DNA of 64,000 nucleotides, taken from positions 10,682,001 through 10,746,000 of the forward strand of contig JAWUZG010000032.1 of the NCBI GenBank assembly GCA_036785705.1, in the 5' to 3' direction. Under the pieces are notes generated by a model that saw only the letters and a list, made by a program, of their open reading frames with translations, made no database searches and was not told the origin of the DNA. The position numbers and the translations under genes were made by a program. This document shows positions 26,971 to 41,219 of this stretch, in pieces (position 1 is the first letter of the stretch; each line of letters begins with the position of its first letter). The stretch comes from Acanthornis magna (taxonomy: Eukaryota; Chordata; Aves; Passeriformes; Acanthizidae).

Positions 26971-29900
26971 TTGATTTATACACTAGAATTCTGTGCTTCT
27001 ACTTAGTGGTCAAAAATCATATCAAAATAAGACAAATATTCTCACACTCTAGAAAGGTAGACAGTTTGGCTAAGATGGATCCCTTGGGATATTTATCCAA
27101 GAATGATATTTTATATCCTGTAGGTGTTGGCATTGCCATAACCAAGCTGGGCAACTCATACCATCTGCATGCTGATTGGGTTTTGACTGTATTCTGCTTC
27201 AACTTACAGACCTTAATATTTGTATGATCAAGAAAAGCATTGGGGAAGTTTCAGGTCATACATGGCTCTTTTGAATTCATCTGCTGTTCCAACATGCCTA
27301 AGAAGCCAATGTACAGCTCATACATCTTACTATGAAAAATGGCTTTTTGTTAAACTCCATCTACTGGTAGTCAGTGAGTGCATAAATGTGGGTAGTACAC
27401 CATGTGAAAGTTAGTTTCTGCCCACAAGATACAATAATAAGAGAACTGAGCATCTCTATATATTGTAATACATATTATAAGAAGGGACTGATTTTTTTAA
27501 TGTAAAATAGAGTTTGAAATCTGAAAGCTGTAGTTGTACAGGACTCACAATTGAAGTATTGTGACTCTCATATATAGACTGATTTCAGGCAGATTTACTC
27601 TTTCCTTTACCATGCTTCATGCTCTGTAGGTATATTTGATTACAATTCATACATCTTTGAAAATATATGGAAGAAAATCTTGCACAAAGTCTTGTCCCAT
27701 ACTCCCTTAACTAAGTTTACAGTGACTTATTTCTGGGACAGCTGAACACGACCTTGCTTGGGAGCCTTTGGGTCAGCTGTTGAGGTGCAAACTGGTGTGA
27801 AAGGAATCCCTGCAGAGAGTGAGGAAAGAGGGAAAGAGTTCAAGCTGTAGTAGATGCTTTCGAAAAGCAAACTGTATTTGTGATGGGGACAGGCTTTCCA
27901 TGTGAGGGAGCAGACAATACATGTCAGGAGGTGGCTTAACCTTTCATCCTCAGACAATTCCATTCGTTACTTACATTGTGGGCACAGGGTCATTCACAAC
28001 ATGTTATGTAATGTCTCTGTACAATATAACTGAGGAAAAAGGACAGTGCAAGATTTCAGGTGCAGGAGAAATCACAACATTTAAGTATTTTTCCAGTTTT
28101 TCTCAGTTGGTTTGGGAGTTTGTCCTCAAAAGAAATGGAATTTTGTTGTGGAAGTTTAAAAAAGTAAGGAAAACAAAAGTGTGCATTGTCAACATAAAGA
28201 ATTTTTCATGAAAGCAAATTCATTGATTGTATGAAGTGTCATGAAAATTAAGTTTTGACTGATTAAGAGAGTCAAAGGGAAGGACAAGGTAAGCAAATCA
28301 AGCACTCAATGCTGCTTATTTTCAGCTGCCTTTTTTGAAAAAATACCCCTTCCTGTTCTCAATGCTGTGAAAACATAAGGATTTTATAGCTAATGGAAAA
28401 TAAAACAATTTAAAGGGAATAGCAAACTGGAAAAACATCAGTCCCTCCAGACCAGTAAACATTCCAGTATCTCTTTAAGGAACTTGTTAATACATTTGTG
28501 CCAAGTAATACTTTAGCTTTATATATAAATAGTAGGAGAGAAGCAGCTATAATACTTTTAACTCTTTCATAATTTTTAAAAATGCAGTCTTTTCTGTAAA
28601 GTGGAGGAAACACTTCCATTTTGCAGCAGGCTGATCCTCCCACTTTGACAATATCTGATTCATTCATACAATATGCTTGAACACAAATATAATAGAGTGT
28701 TCTGTCCTGTTAAAGTATTTTTCATTAAATGTAATTTTATAGCCTCTGCTCCGACTGCAACCCAGTTAAATGTTTTCAAGGGTCACTGCCATCTCCACAT
28801 CGAGCAAGCAATATATAGGAGTTTTGGCTTTTGAATGAAGCACAGCATTGAGAGGGGAATGTAGATGGCTCAAAGGCTCATTTTCATACTTGGCCACAAT
28901 ACAGAGGCAAGCAGTAGATGTCAGAAGACACTCTTTGCAAGCCTTTGCAAGAAAGTCACAGATTAACCTAATTTTCAAGTAGGCTGAGGTTTCAAGTTCT
29001 TTCAAAATAAACTGCAGAGCCAAATATAATGGTGTCTAGGAACTGAACCAGTCATTGGTGCTATACATTTAAAAGGAACAGAGCCATATATGAAAATGGT
29101 GATAAACCTCTGGCACAGCTCATGGTTTAATATATTGATTTATTCGTATTTATTTTTGCTTATATAATTTGTATCTCATTTATCTGCACTTAGCTCTTCT
29201 AGGTTTTGTTTTCTTATTCTGTAGGGATATCTCATCCATCGCTGACCCTATTGTGGTGGCTCAAACATACTCATGTGTAAAACAGGTGTGATAATATAAG
29301 AGTATCTAAGGCTGAAATGCAAACCGTACTCTATCTTTGTTGTAGCACTCTTCTTTATTTTCTTTTCCTTTCCAGCTATTTTTGTGATTTCATATCTGTT
29401 ACTTCAAAGTACCAAACACTTTGCCTTTCTTGGGGGAGTAGGAGCTAAGAGTGGGAAAGATCAGGGCATAGAAGACATGTGCACATATCTTTCAGAGATA
29501 ACTGTCTTACAAAGATGGCCAGGCTAGAAGGAGACCTTAAATAGGACAAGGAAGCAGATGAAGGTTTGGAGTCTTAGGTTTTACAAGTAGAATGTTTTAA
29601 TAAGAAATTATTGTAAAACAAACTGCTTTCTGTCAGGGATCAGCAAGGACTGACTGCACAAGGACATGTCCTCCCCACAGGGTCCATCCCAGACTGGTTC
29701 TGATGGGGCCATTGAGCACAGATGTTGCTCTGGTACCAGGGTCTTCCAAGGGAAGCCAAAGAAGCTGAGGCCAGAAGCAGCGCTAGAGAGGAGCTGTGCT
29801 TCACATGGAGGGGGATCCACTCACAAAATCAACTACCTACAGGGAGGGGGGTGGAGGTGGAGGCTGTCCCTGCTGCAACACCCCTGGGAGTGTGGTGGCC

Positions 29901-30982
29901 TCAAGGGGCTCAAATGGGATTCTGGACTGTGGGTGGGATGGGAGAAGCCCCAGAAGGTTTGGGCAGGGGTATGCAGGGTTTTTGGCACTCTCAGGGCCAT
30001 CGCATCTCTTTTAAGCAAACGTTTTTAAAATTTCAATTGCTCATAGAGGCACATTGAATAAGCAGTGAGTTTTAGACAGAATAAGGGCAGTGGGTGCACT
30101 ACTGTAAATGTATTTGGGTTTGTAAATGAGAAGAGATGCCAAGCTACCACGAGTTGCTTGCTGGGGTGTAATAAAGGGAAAGAGCCTGTAGCAAACGTGG
30201 CAATGATGGCTCAGGGACCCTTGCACAGTCTGCGACTCCGGCTATAGCAAGGCAATGAGCGTGTGAGGAAGGACAGGGCAGCTGCATGGGGCACAGCAAG
30301 AGGCAGGAAGGCAGATGACACTGTGGGATGCAAAATAAACAGCAAAACAATCCTTCCACCTTCTCCCTCCCATTTACCTCCAGCTCAGTCTATTCCATCC
30401 CTGCTTCTTTCCTCCTCTGCTGTGGGGCTGTTGCCATCACAGTTATTAGTTTTACTTTCTCTTCTCTTTCCAGTTCTACTTCTGGCTTTCTGTATCCTGC
30501 ATAATTCAGTGAAAATGTTTGCAATGCAAATAAGCAAAAAGACAGTGCTTTTACTAGTATTTCATAATGATGGCTACAGCAAATGCTCCGGAAACACTGT
30601 AGAAAGAAATATAAATACATTAGCAAAGGGCTATAATTTTGCCTGAGTACTATAACCAGCATAGCTTAGTTCTACTGAAAAGTTGAATGATAGACTAGGC
30701 TACTGCAGGAAGCTTTGTCTCCTTATGAGACTGATAAATGTTTGAATTGTTACACAAAATTATTGACTAGAGGCATTGTCTCACATTGTGATGAACACTA
30801 GAAGGCAATAACAGTTAATAACTAGCAAATTGTTTGAAAGTATTTATAAAAAAACAAAATAAATTGCAAAACCAGAAATGCTTGCTGTTTTGAAGATTAA
30901 ATTTAGGAATGCTTTTCCATATGTTATTGAGTGAAGCAGGAAAATAATACACCTACATTTTATTAGAAGTTCTCATGAACAG

Positions 30983-31032
30983 ATGTTTGTCTGCTATTAA
31001 ATTGTCTCATTAAACATGTTTGTCTGCTATTA
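30983..31032. repeat. 17-bp direct repeat with 33-bp period
   Basis: ATGTTTGTCTGCTATTA occurs exactly at 30983-30999 and 31016-31032, separated by 16 bp. The perfect match suggests a recent local duplication. Confidence 0.9.
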
Positions 31033-32897
31033 GGAAGAAGGTTGGTTGTTTTTTTGATGGCATTTACCACCAACCTGTCTGAATGGAGACGAGACTTCCC
31101 CTGGCAAAAGAAGAGTTCTGCTCTGAGAATAGCCTGCTCCCAAAGTGAAATAAACTGCACCGGCAGTAAAGATGTTTTTGTTCCTGAAAGTGTTTATGCT
31201 AAATATTTCACTGGCATTGCTTTGTCACAGGAGGATATTAAGTAAAGGTGTTAAGTGAATGTGAATTAGTTTAAGTGCACAAAGCCCTTGTTTAGGTGCT
31301 CCTTTTGAGAGTTAAAGTAGTGAAGAATTAAGACAGCTTTGTTTGTGAATGAGGACTGCGCCTTAGGGATTAATACATTTTTACTGATGCATTTTTATTT
31401 CGCATGTTTAGTTAATTCAGCTTAACTTTCCTAACCATACTGGTGCAGGCAGATCTCGAGGGACAGAAACCAGGCACTGTAGAGACCTATTCAACTACAT
31501 TGTCTAAGTGATGACAAAATGAAAGATGAGTTAATTGATTGCAGATTTTTATTTTTGGTAAATTTGAAGAAGCACTGGGTTTGTGTACATAAGCATGTTG
31601 AGGAAAGTTAAGTCAATTTAAATGAAAGAATGAATTCAGAACACATTAAATCACTTTGCCTGAGAAGTCCCCAGTATGACCCTTTCCTTTTGAATAGTAG
31701 GACATAGGGTGACGTGCTTTTATAGCTACATGAAGCTTGACTTTCCTGGTTGTATCTTTCTACATAAGCTCTAAATGTGTGACATGAATGTGTCATACCA
31801 AAATTAATAGATATTTTACTTAATATTTATTAAATCACTTAGTAAGACTAGCAAACACTAAAGTCCATAAATGCACTAATGTGGATTTTTTCTGTCTAAT
31901 TCTTAAAACTTTGTGCTCTGGACAGGTTTGGAGTGTATTCATGGTCAGAGAAATTTTTGAGGTTTTGTTTCCCCTTTTTAAACAATATTTCTTGTTCAAG
32001 AAACCCGGGGAACTAGTTTTTCGCCTTGAAATCTTGCTCTGGCTATGCTGACAGAATGGGTTACGGGACACCAAAATTGCCTCCAATAATCATGGTTAAT
32101 GGGCAGAACATTTGCACTGTTTCATGGTTAAAGATTTTGCGTATATGTTTGATGTCGTCACACTTGCTTACCCTAGGCATCTAACCTGGGTATCTAAACT
32201 TCTCTTGGCTCCATTCTTAGACAGAAAAGAGAAAAATAAGCTTTCTCAAAGAGTAGTTCAGAGAATCTCTTTCTCTCTGCGCTATGAAAGTACCCAAGGT
32301 GATTACCTGTGTGCATAGCCTCCTCCCATGATACAGATTACTATTCTTCCAAAAAGTAAAGCAGAAAATCATTACTAAAAGCTTGTAATAATTTTAACCT
32401 CTAGGTGTGCTAATGACCATGTGCCTCATTCATCACTGACAACAAACAGTGCAGTCTCTGATTGAGGTTATCATATCATATTTGCCTAGGTAATGCATGA
32501 ACTTTGTCACTGTGTCTGGCATCAGCTCTCAGCTTAGAGGGAGGTTTATGCAAAGAACTCAAAAATAATGATCTTTTAATTATGCGGCAACTATCAGTTG
32601 TTCACTTAAATCCTTGGTCTTCAGGCTGGAGAAATGTCTAAGATGCTGGCTGATGGGGCTGCAGCTGAGCACATACTGCTGTTTGCTCAGGCTTTCAACA
32701 GGAAGCAAGGAGCACAGCATGAGATCAGTGCCTTGATTAGCTGTTTGATGTGTGATGTATAAGCGTGCCTCTGAGGATGTGGTCTTGTAGAGCATGGGAC
32801 TGCTTTTTGAAGGGAAGCACAATACACTTATATTGAACCTGCTTTAGCAGCTTCAAAACCTCCCTGCTAGCCATGGTGTTTGCTGCAAAAGCATTGG

Positions 32898-32937
32898 TTC
32901 TTTTACACAATCTACAGTTCTTTCACACAATCTGCAA
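32898..32937. repeat. 20-bp tandem duplication
   Basis: TTCTTTTACACAATCTACAG (32898-32917) is followed directly by TTCTTTCACACAATCTGCAA (32918-32937), with 17 of 20 positions equal. Confidence 0.9.
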
Positions 32938-33721
32938 TTCATTGATAATAGATTTATACCCGTCATATGCTGAAGGGACTGCTTATATGGTAAAGCACTT
33001 GAAGAGTTTGCAAGGAATTTGGGGTTTTCTTTAGCAAAGATATTCAAGAATGCCCATGGTTTTACACTGATTTCAAGTATCAGAAGGCCCTTTCATATTT
33101 CGGTATGTTTCAAAGACAAGGTCCAGTGCTGGGTGTGGCAGACCTCCAGGTACTGCCTGACCGCAGCTGGGCAGATTTTGGGTTACTGACATACCTCCTC
33201 TAAAATGGACAGTTTGAACTAAGAATACACATTGGCAGATAAAACATGACTGGTTTCTCTTCAAGTCTAAAATTTAGATTCAAAAAATACAAGTGCTGCG
33301 GAAGTTATTACAACAGTATTATCCAGAGGGAAATTAGCTACAAAATGGGGAATTGACCTGTTTTCTGCCTCTTCCTATTACAGTCCTTCACATACCTTTA
33401 AGAACTGTAAAAATCATTCTGTGGTTCATTTTTGCAACCTGTTATAGAGGGAATATTTTACCTGCTTCCTTTAGTGGCAAAGAGGTGTGATAAGTGTTAA
33501 TAATGTATTATTAGATCCTCTAATGGGAAGAAAGCCTTAGAGCAGTGCCTGACATTACTGTTTAAGAGTTTGCTGAAGGCTGCCCTGAAAGAAGCTGATC
33601 CTTTCTCCAGACACTGCTGGTGGTTCTGCTTGCTGTTTCCACCACATGCGACAGATGGTGCTTAATGATGTCTGTGTTCCTTATATGCAGCATACGCAGA
33701 AATTAACCTTGTCTAAATTGC

Positions 33722-33783
33722 TTATGACAGAAAATGTTAAATTATCACACAGTTATGCCAGAAAGTGTTAAAGTATCACTCAG
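33722..33783. repeat. 31-bp tandem duplication
   Basis: Two adjacent copies of TTATGACAGAAAATGTTAAA plus TTATCACACAG at 33722-33752 and 33753-33783 differ at a few positions. A partial third copy may begin with TTA. Confidence 0.9.
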
Positions 33784-35300
33784 TTAGGCGTACTTGCTTT
33801 CCAGTGCTGCTTTCATTCCTTCTCCTTTAGTTATATTATGTGTCTCTAAAAATACTGTTTGCGCTTTTGGTGGCTGGTAGCTTGGATTTTCCCTTTTTCT
33901 TTTCAAGAGTTAGAGGACAATTATAGTACATGTTCTTCTGTAGTTGAGAGTGAATAAAAAGTCTGTTAAAAGTCTATACAAAATTTACTACAATGCTATT
34001 TTTGGATATCTATTCTTAAAAGTTCTTGGCTTAAGCTATTCAAAGAATTGTAACACTTCTCAGCATTTTGCTTCAGCTTTTACAGTGGTTATAAAGCTGA
34101 CGGAAAACTGGCCCTGATTCTTCTTTTTTGTATCGTTATTCCATCACAGCATTGCCATTCACAGAATCTCATCATCATTTTGGACACTGATATCAGCTTT
34201 TTACTCAGTAACAAAAATTAATTGACTAATGAAAAATTGAAATCCAAATAATGTATACTAAGCAGAAAGCCAATGAAGTTACTTTGATGTTACACTGAGA
34301 TCAAAATTTAGGATCTTCCTGTCTTTCAATCAGAAAACGCTGTTGCCATCATAGCTAGTACAGAGATAAAATAACTCAGTTTTTCATAACACTGAGATTT
34401 ATCTTACAAGTTGAAATAAATAATCCACCCCTTCAATACAAATTAAAAGTATGATGCTGTGTTTTTAGAAGCACATGTCCAGCTCCTCCTCAAGTTTTTC
34501 TGTCTTAAACCTTGGGTCTTGGAATTGTACTAGAAACAGGATTATCTATGACTCAAGAAGACAGAAGAAAACTAATCTTTTCCTCAGTTTTAGTGCAAAT
34601 TAAACACTGGGCATGCAGCAGAGTTTACCTAAACATATTAGAAAAAACAAATAGAAAGGTTACTAAAAGCTTCTGGGAAACATACATAGTGGGAAATCAC
34701 TGGAACTACAAGGAGTATGTGAAAGGTTTACAGATGATGAGAACATGTAAACGGCACAGAAAATTTTTATTGTAGGGAAAATAATTAGGGGCATTTAGGG
34801 CACAGCAAACATAAGGCTGAAGAAAAATATGAACCAGAGTGAAGCTGACCAAAGCAGTAACAAAATAGAATTTAAAGTAGTATTTCTACAGGAACAAGGA
34901 AAAGTAGAGTACCAAAATTAAATCAGAGCAGGGAAGAGGAGTTCACAAAACTCTTTTCTTGGCCAGAACCATGGAAAATGGAAGCACAAAGAATTTATTT
35001 TGCTTAAGTGCAGTTTGTGATCTTATGCCAGGATTGCATTGCTTTCAATGACAGAGCTGAGAAAAGTTGACAGTTGTGGCTTATGTGGTGAGATCTACCA
35101 GGCAGCACATTTTTCAAGCTGAAAAATGGCACAAACCCTGGACTGGTATCACAGGAAACACGATGAGTGGAAAACAGCGCTGGTAGATGCATTAACCACT
35201 ATCAGTACTGCACCCACTTCCCCTTTCCTCAGACAGAAAATCAGAATGATAAACTTCAAGAAAAGCAGTGTTAGTGAAAACAAAGCTCAGTTCGGTTACA

Positions 35301-35366
35301 AGTAGTAGCAACAGTAGTAGTAATAAGTACCATTGATAGTAATAATAGGTAACACTAGTAGTAATC
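35301..35366. repeat. Degenerate AGT/AAT trinucleotide repeat
   Basis: Interrupted AGT and AAT units (AGTAGTAGCAACAGTAGTAG, TAATAAG, GATAGTAATAATAGG, ACTAGTAGTAATCAT). The short minus-strand ORF with Leu and Tyr runs at 35192-35392 comes from it. Confidence 0.8.
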
Positions 35367-38300
35367 ATAAATGCAGTAACTTCTAGATGCATGTGTGCAT
35401 ATCCATTGTGTTTTCATCTGATAAATTGATAGCAACAAAGGCAAACATATGTAATGATCTACCATCTAATTACTTTGTCACTATTAAATATATCCTCTTA
35501 AAAAGGAGCCCACAAAGAATAGCAGACCTTTTAGGAGGAAACGTTGCACAGACCTTGTCAGGAGTTTTATGAGGGAAAGCTAATTGTCCCTTCCTTTCTT
35601 TATTTTGCAGCACTAAAATCCAGTGTGATGCCTGCCTTTCCTTCCAAAAAACTAATGAACATGCCCTGATATTTGTTCGAGGTTTAGTGACGATAGCAAT
35701 GAAGCACCTTCTCCATCCCTTGTGACCTTTATCGCCAGAACTGCTGTTCGGCGTGGCGTGCCCAGCTGGGGGGATGAGATGCTGGGATGTGCTGACACAG
35801 CATATCCAGTGGGACAGTATGTGCACTTACTGTCCAGAGGTGTGTGCTCACATTTTCTGTGTCCCAGGCAGACAGGATTGGCTCTTTGTTTGCAAGAGCT
35901 TCGCATAAATTAAATTCAGGTATTTCCTATAGGGCAGGTTCCCAGCACTTATTCTATTGTAGATTGTTCGCATCCCTTGCTTTCTAAGCCAAACTTCTTA
36001 GGTTTATGTATTTTCCCACAAAGTTATATGGTTACATTTGCATTGCCCCCGTGACTGTTGAACCCATGGTCCAGTTTTGTGTATTCCTTTCAGTCCAGCT
36101 CCTTTACACTTCCCCTGGCAGTGGCCTGGCACTGCATCCATTGCTACAAGGGAATCAGTGAAAAACATGGACCAGTCTGGCAATGCAAAACCAAAGGATG
36201 GGTGTTTGAAGTCAGCTGTTGGCATAGTCTCTCTCAGTGTATACCATTAAGGCATGTCGCTTAACCTTTTTTCTGCTTTTGCATTTTTGTTTCCTCTGCT
36301 TTAAAAACTTCTATCTAATATCACCCAGTAATTAATACTCAATATGTCCATGCACATAGTCCTTTACAAACTGAAAATTCTCATAAATGGTTTGTATTTG
36401 TTGAGTTCTGACTGAAGCCAGTAAAAACCCAACAGAAATATTGCATTTCCAGCACAACCATTCTCTGTTGTATCTATTTCTACTAATGCAGATTTTGGCA
36501 TGGGTATTTCCTTGTAGCTGCAATGCATGAGCAAACCATAATCTGCTGTATGTTTCAGTCTCTGGTCAAATCAAAAATAATGGAAAGGAAGTCTCCCATC
36601 TCATACAAGAAATTTTAAGTTCCATATATTTTCTTTAAAGATTTTTTAACTGTTCAAGCACAGATATTGGATTACATCTCTGGTATTTTTGTTGATGGCT
36701 CCTATGTTCAAAATTATTGCTTAAGCATGTATTAGCTTAAGCATCTTCCCTTGATTTTGGCAGTATATACCCTGTCTTTCCCATTCCTGACTGCAGTAAG
36801 CAATAAATCCATAGGATAAAATATATAGACAATTCAAACCCTACAGTATGCTGAAGTTTATGTAGCATTTTGAATGATATTAGTAAGATTGTGTTAGTAG
36901 AAGATTGATGCAACTACCTGCACTATAATTACGGATTGCTAGAAGGTCAGATAAAACAATTTATACCTTAGGAATGGTGGCTTGGAGCTGAAAAGTTCAT
37001 ATGAACCACTTAGTTCTGCTAATATTATTATAAAGAATTATGACTCAGGAGACTGCTCTTAAGAACTTCACTCTACAGAAGCAGATGTCCTTTCTCAACC
37101 CTCTCCATGTGCAGGAAGCTCTCAGAGCCATGCTGGCAGACCACAAACAACAGCAAAGGAAACAAGTGTCAAACCCAACAAGTAGCCAGAACATCCCTGA
37201 TCCTCACCCCTATTCAAAGGCTAATACTCAAAAAAGAAGCAGGTCTTTTACCACCACAAGCAACATATGGGTCTCCAGGAGGGATATTCCATTCCCCTGT
37301 TCTCACTCTCTTGTGTCTGGCCATAGAATAGATGGATTAGTGATCTGATTCATGGATGTGCTTTGGTATCTGTCTTATCCTACCACACATGACGGGTGCA
37401 CTATTAATGCAGAGACAGTCCGAAGCTCATTGCAGGTGTGCTGTGCTCAGTGAATGTTAAGTGACAATGGCAATCCAGAAGCTGAGTATACTGAAAAGAC
37501 TTTGCATAAGTTTTAATCCCATAAGAGCTCTCTTTTATCTCAGAAACTGGCTCCACTACTCTCCAGCCCTGTTTATGCTGTGGAAGTTTGTAAATGGCTT
37601 CATTGGTTCCAGGTGTTTATAGGAGCTTTAGGATTGAACGCTCGGATGTACAGATTCATAGCCACAGGCAGGTACAGTGTTATCAGAAGGTCTAAAAACA
37701 CTTTTAACCCTGCAATAAGCTTCAGCTCCCCTCTCTCATGCCGTGATTCTGACATTGCTACTTCCCACATGGCATCACAGCTTCTCCCTGAACCTTCAGC
37801 CCATGGACGGTGCCAGTTCTGCTCTGCACCAAGGAGCTAGAGGGAAGTCAGTGAAGGATGGGAATGAAAGGAAGGAAGGACAGCAGTGGCTCAGCTGAGG
37901 CTGCAGAGGAGGACCTGGGTCTGGGGCCTCTGGACCTCTCAGGGTTGGGGTCTCTGGCAGCACCCAGTCCTGGCTGTGGCTCCACAGCCACCCCACATGG
38001 CCCTCAACCAATCTTGTGCTGTGACATTTCAGGCACCTTGCTGGTGTTGGCCTTAGGTGCTGGAGTTAAATAAAATAAAAATATCTTAGAGAAAAACCTG
38101 GTTAAGTCTGACACTGACACATCCATGCCTGTCAAGGCATGATGGAGGGAGGGGCAGTGTGCTCCCATTTGCTCAGCTGACGTGCAGAAGGTTGGATGTA
38201 TTGCCCAAAGACTTGCACAGACTGGGCTATGACTGCTGAATCTACTCTCACCATGGTTTTAAGCCTGAAAGCAAGTCCAATCGCTAGCATGGATCCATCT

Positions 38301-41219
38301 AGGAGACAGATGAAACAAAAGTGTTCCATGGGGCCCCTGGAGCCTAATAAATGGTTGTTATAATAAGTGAGAGGCTCCATGCCTATTCCAAATATAAAGT
38401 GAGAAAAGAAGGAAGCAGCGACATACACACTGGTGAAGTACTATAGGATGTTTTTTAGCTGTAAATTTCTGGGGCCATTTAACTAGAGAATTATTACAAA
38501 ATGTTTAGTTCAAGAACTTGATATGAATGATACGACTACTGTGTTTCTAAAACTGACAATGATGATGTCACTGTGAGGATGCAAAAAGCAAGTGACTATG
38601 GAAGAAGAAGATTAAACTCTGTCTTCTGTTGAATAATGTAAGAATAGACTTCTCCTTTGCTGGAACATAAATCAGGCTTATAAATATTGGTTTCTTTTTT
38701 TTACACTGAGAAAATGATCAGCTTACAAACATCCTAACCATGGTAAAGAATACCATTGGCTGACTAATTTAAAATTATCATGTTGAAAACTGCTTAATGA
38801 TACGGATAACACATTTATACTATGCAATACTGTGATGAGTTTGTTGGGACACTTTCTGACTGGCTCTCAGCTCTGCTACTAAGCTTATGTGTGCATACAC
38901 ACAGGGGGATGAAGATGGATGAGAGTGCTGCTGTCAGATAAACTTGCTTCCCTACTTAAACTGGTTGCCAGGATCTTCTTTATAGTTTTTGGGAAAATAT
39001 TTGAGCTAATAAATAAATGCTTTTCTTTCAAGTTGTTTAGACAGTTAATTTAAAAGCTGCACCACACTGACTGAAGGAATCTAAACCAAAAAAGAAATCC
39101 AAAAGCTCCTGAGCCCTGGGACTCATTCCATGTTAGTGAGAACTTTATAGCTACTTTAGTATGCTGTGAATTTCTACTAGTTTTACTGGGGAAATGCTAA
39201 GTATCTGAAAAAGCAAGCCTACTTGCTGTTGTGTCAGAAATATCTGGCTGGAATCCTGCTGAGATTGTCATGTACTTTTGCTGTGACAAGTGAGTTTATG
39301 AACGTTTCTAGGAAATCTGTTCTTATTCACCTCTTGCTTTTACAAAATAATTTTGATTATAATTGTCCTTAGGGATGCTTGAGCTTTTCCTAATTTGCTT
39401 GCCTTCTTCTAAACATTTTTTATACAATGTAGGATTTTAAGAACTCAATCTGTCTAATTTTACATGCTTTTGAATGCTGGTTTGTTTGGGTTTTTGGTTT
39501 GGTTTATTTTTTTGAAGAAATGAAGTTGAACTCAGTATTTGCCTTTTGTTTAGAATAAACCATGCAAAGGAGAGCAGCAAAGGGAAAAAAATCACACAAT
39601 TCTAATGAAGAAACTAGTGAAGGAACATAGCATAGAACTGAATGGACATGAAGCCCATGTCCTATCCTTCCCCACACTCAGAAGCAGGTGGTTTCCTCTG
39701 TCTTTTCACAGAGATTGTCAAGGAAAATCTAGTCATGCTCACAAATTTACAGCACATGAGGCGAGAGTGCTGCAAGATGGAGACCTACCTTCCTTCCTCC
39801 TCTGGCGCTCCCCTAGCACCTCCTCTTCCAGCCTAGGGTTTGCCCCCCGACCTCAAAAATAGTGTTGCACTCACAACTTCTTTTTTTTTAATCTGTTTTA
39901 TTTTTGGCCTTCATGTTTCAGAGGAAGTACCTATTAAATTGTCTATAAAATGGAGGGGTCAAGAAAATTTGATCTCATAATATTTACATGAAGTAGCATT
40001 GCAATAATAACACTAGCTGGTGTTAAGAGAAATGGAATCTTTTTAGTCAGGTACAGAAGGAAAGTTTTATGATAGATGAAGGAAAAATTCTGTAATAATA
40101 ATCAAGCAGTCTGGAAACTTCTGTCACTAACCAAGTGTGATAAATTGAGGACAGCAGTTTTTTAAGTCCTGCATTTTAACAAGGCTTTGTTATCTATATT
40201 TACATATTTGTGAAAATAAACAAAGAATTAAAATATATGAAGAAACAAAACAGTGACATTTCAGAGATGTTTTGATGCCAATGATATAATGCAGTTAACT
40301 ACTGTAATGAGAACCCTTAGGCAACGTAAAAGCCAGTGGTGCCAAGCTGCTGTTAAAATTAAACCTGGTAGATCTTGCTTCACACAACTGACTTGACCTT
40401 ATGTGTGCTTTTGTGTTATAATGCATATATTAATGTTTTGAAATTTCTTTGGGGATAATTAACATTAGAGGAGAAATCAAAACCTCAGGTTTAGAGAAAA
40501 AAAATCAGAAAAATTTTATTTCTAAAATTGTCAGCTGCATCAGCATGCAAATACTGCAAAGGAACAAATGAGTATTAGTTTCTTCCTAAAAAGTTAGTTT
40601 TTAAACAGTCTTATATTTCTTTATCAAAATCCAGGATTTATAGTGAAAGGGATGGTGACATTTCAATCATAGAAAAACATATTTTGTAGCTGTTTATGAT
40701 TTTCAGCGGGGCTGTGGAGTGAGCAATCCCACATCCTTTCATACACGTGCACTGAGTAATCTTGGCTTGGTTTTCTTCAGACATAGGCGTGTGCATCTTT
40801 CCATGGGTGTATTCAAAGGCGGCTCTGACCCTCATGGAGCTCCTGCTATAGTTACTCTAAGTGTTTCCAGCAGTGTGAAACATTGTCTAACATTTTTCCA
40901 AAGGCAAAAACAAAGTGTGTATTTTTCCCATACGATGGAGATAATGAGAGGAGATAGGGCTTTCCAGAAGGTGTTTGCCGTCCTCCGTGGAGCTGTGCTG
41001 CACCTGGCCCTGCAGTTCCATCATGCTGAGCTTCACACAGCACAAGGAACTTCTCTGGATATTTACTGTTATCATCGGTCTACAAACATCATCCAAATTC
41101 ACATTAAACCAGTGGGACAGCAAAGAACTTTTCACACTGTACAGTTTCACAGAGGGTGTAATCCAAGCAGATGTGAAGAGCTCGTTTCAAGCAGATACTA
41201 AGTGTAGCTCGGTCAGTTC

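Noticed and set aside
26947..26973. Rho-independent terminator reading of the hairpin
   Set aside because: The context is a vertebrate nuclear intron, and no T-tract follows the stem on the coding strand.
29350..29400. Strong pyrimidine tract and CAG acceptor-like site
   Set aside because: No matching donor or open frame of interest follows within a typical exon length, so it is taken as a decoy site.
29666..30057. Overlapping ORFs of 111 and 120 codons in a G-rich patch
   Set aside because: Stop codons are rarer in G-rich DNA, and several frames are open at once, which argues against any being real. No CpG-island density or splice structure was seen.
35580..35690. Acceptor-like TTTCTTTATTTTGCAG followed by a possible exon
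   Set aside because: The only nearby donor (GAG|GTTTAG) is weak and no coding sense is recognised.
40719..41201. 160-codon plus-strand ORF
   Set aside because: It is close to the maximum length expected by chance in six frames of 64 kb AT-rich DNA, overlaps comparable ORFs in other frames and strands, and has no recognisable domain.
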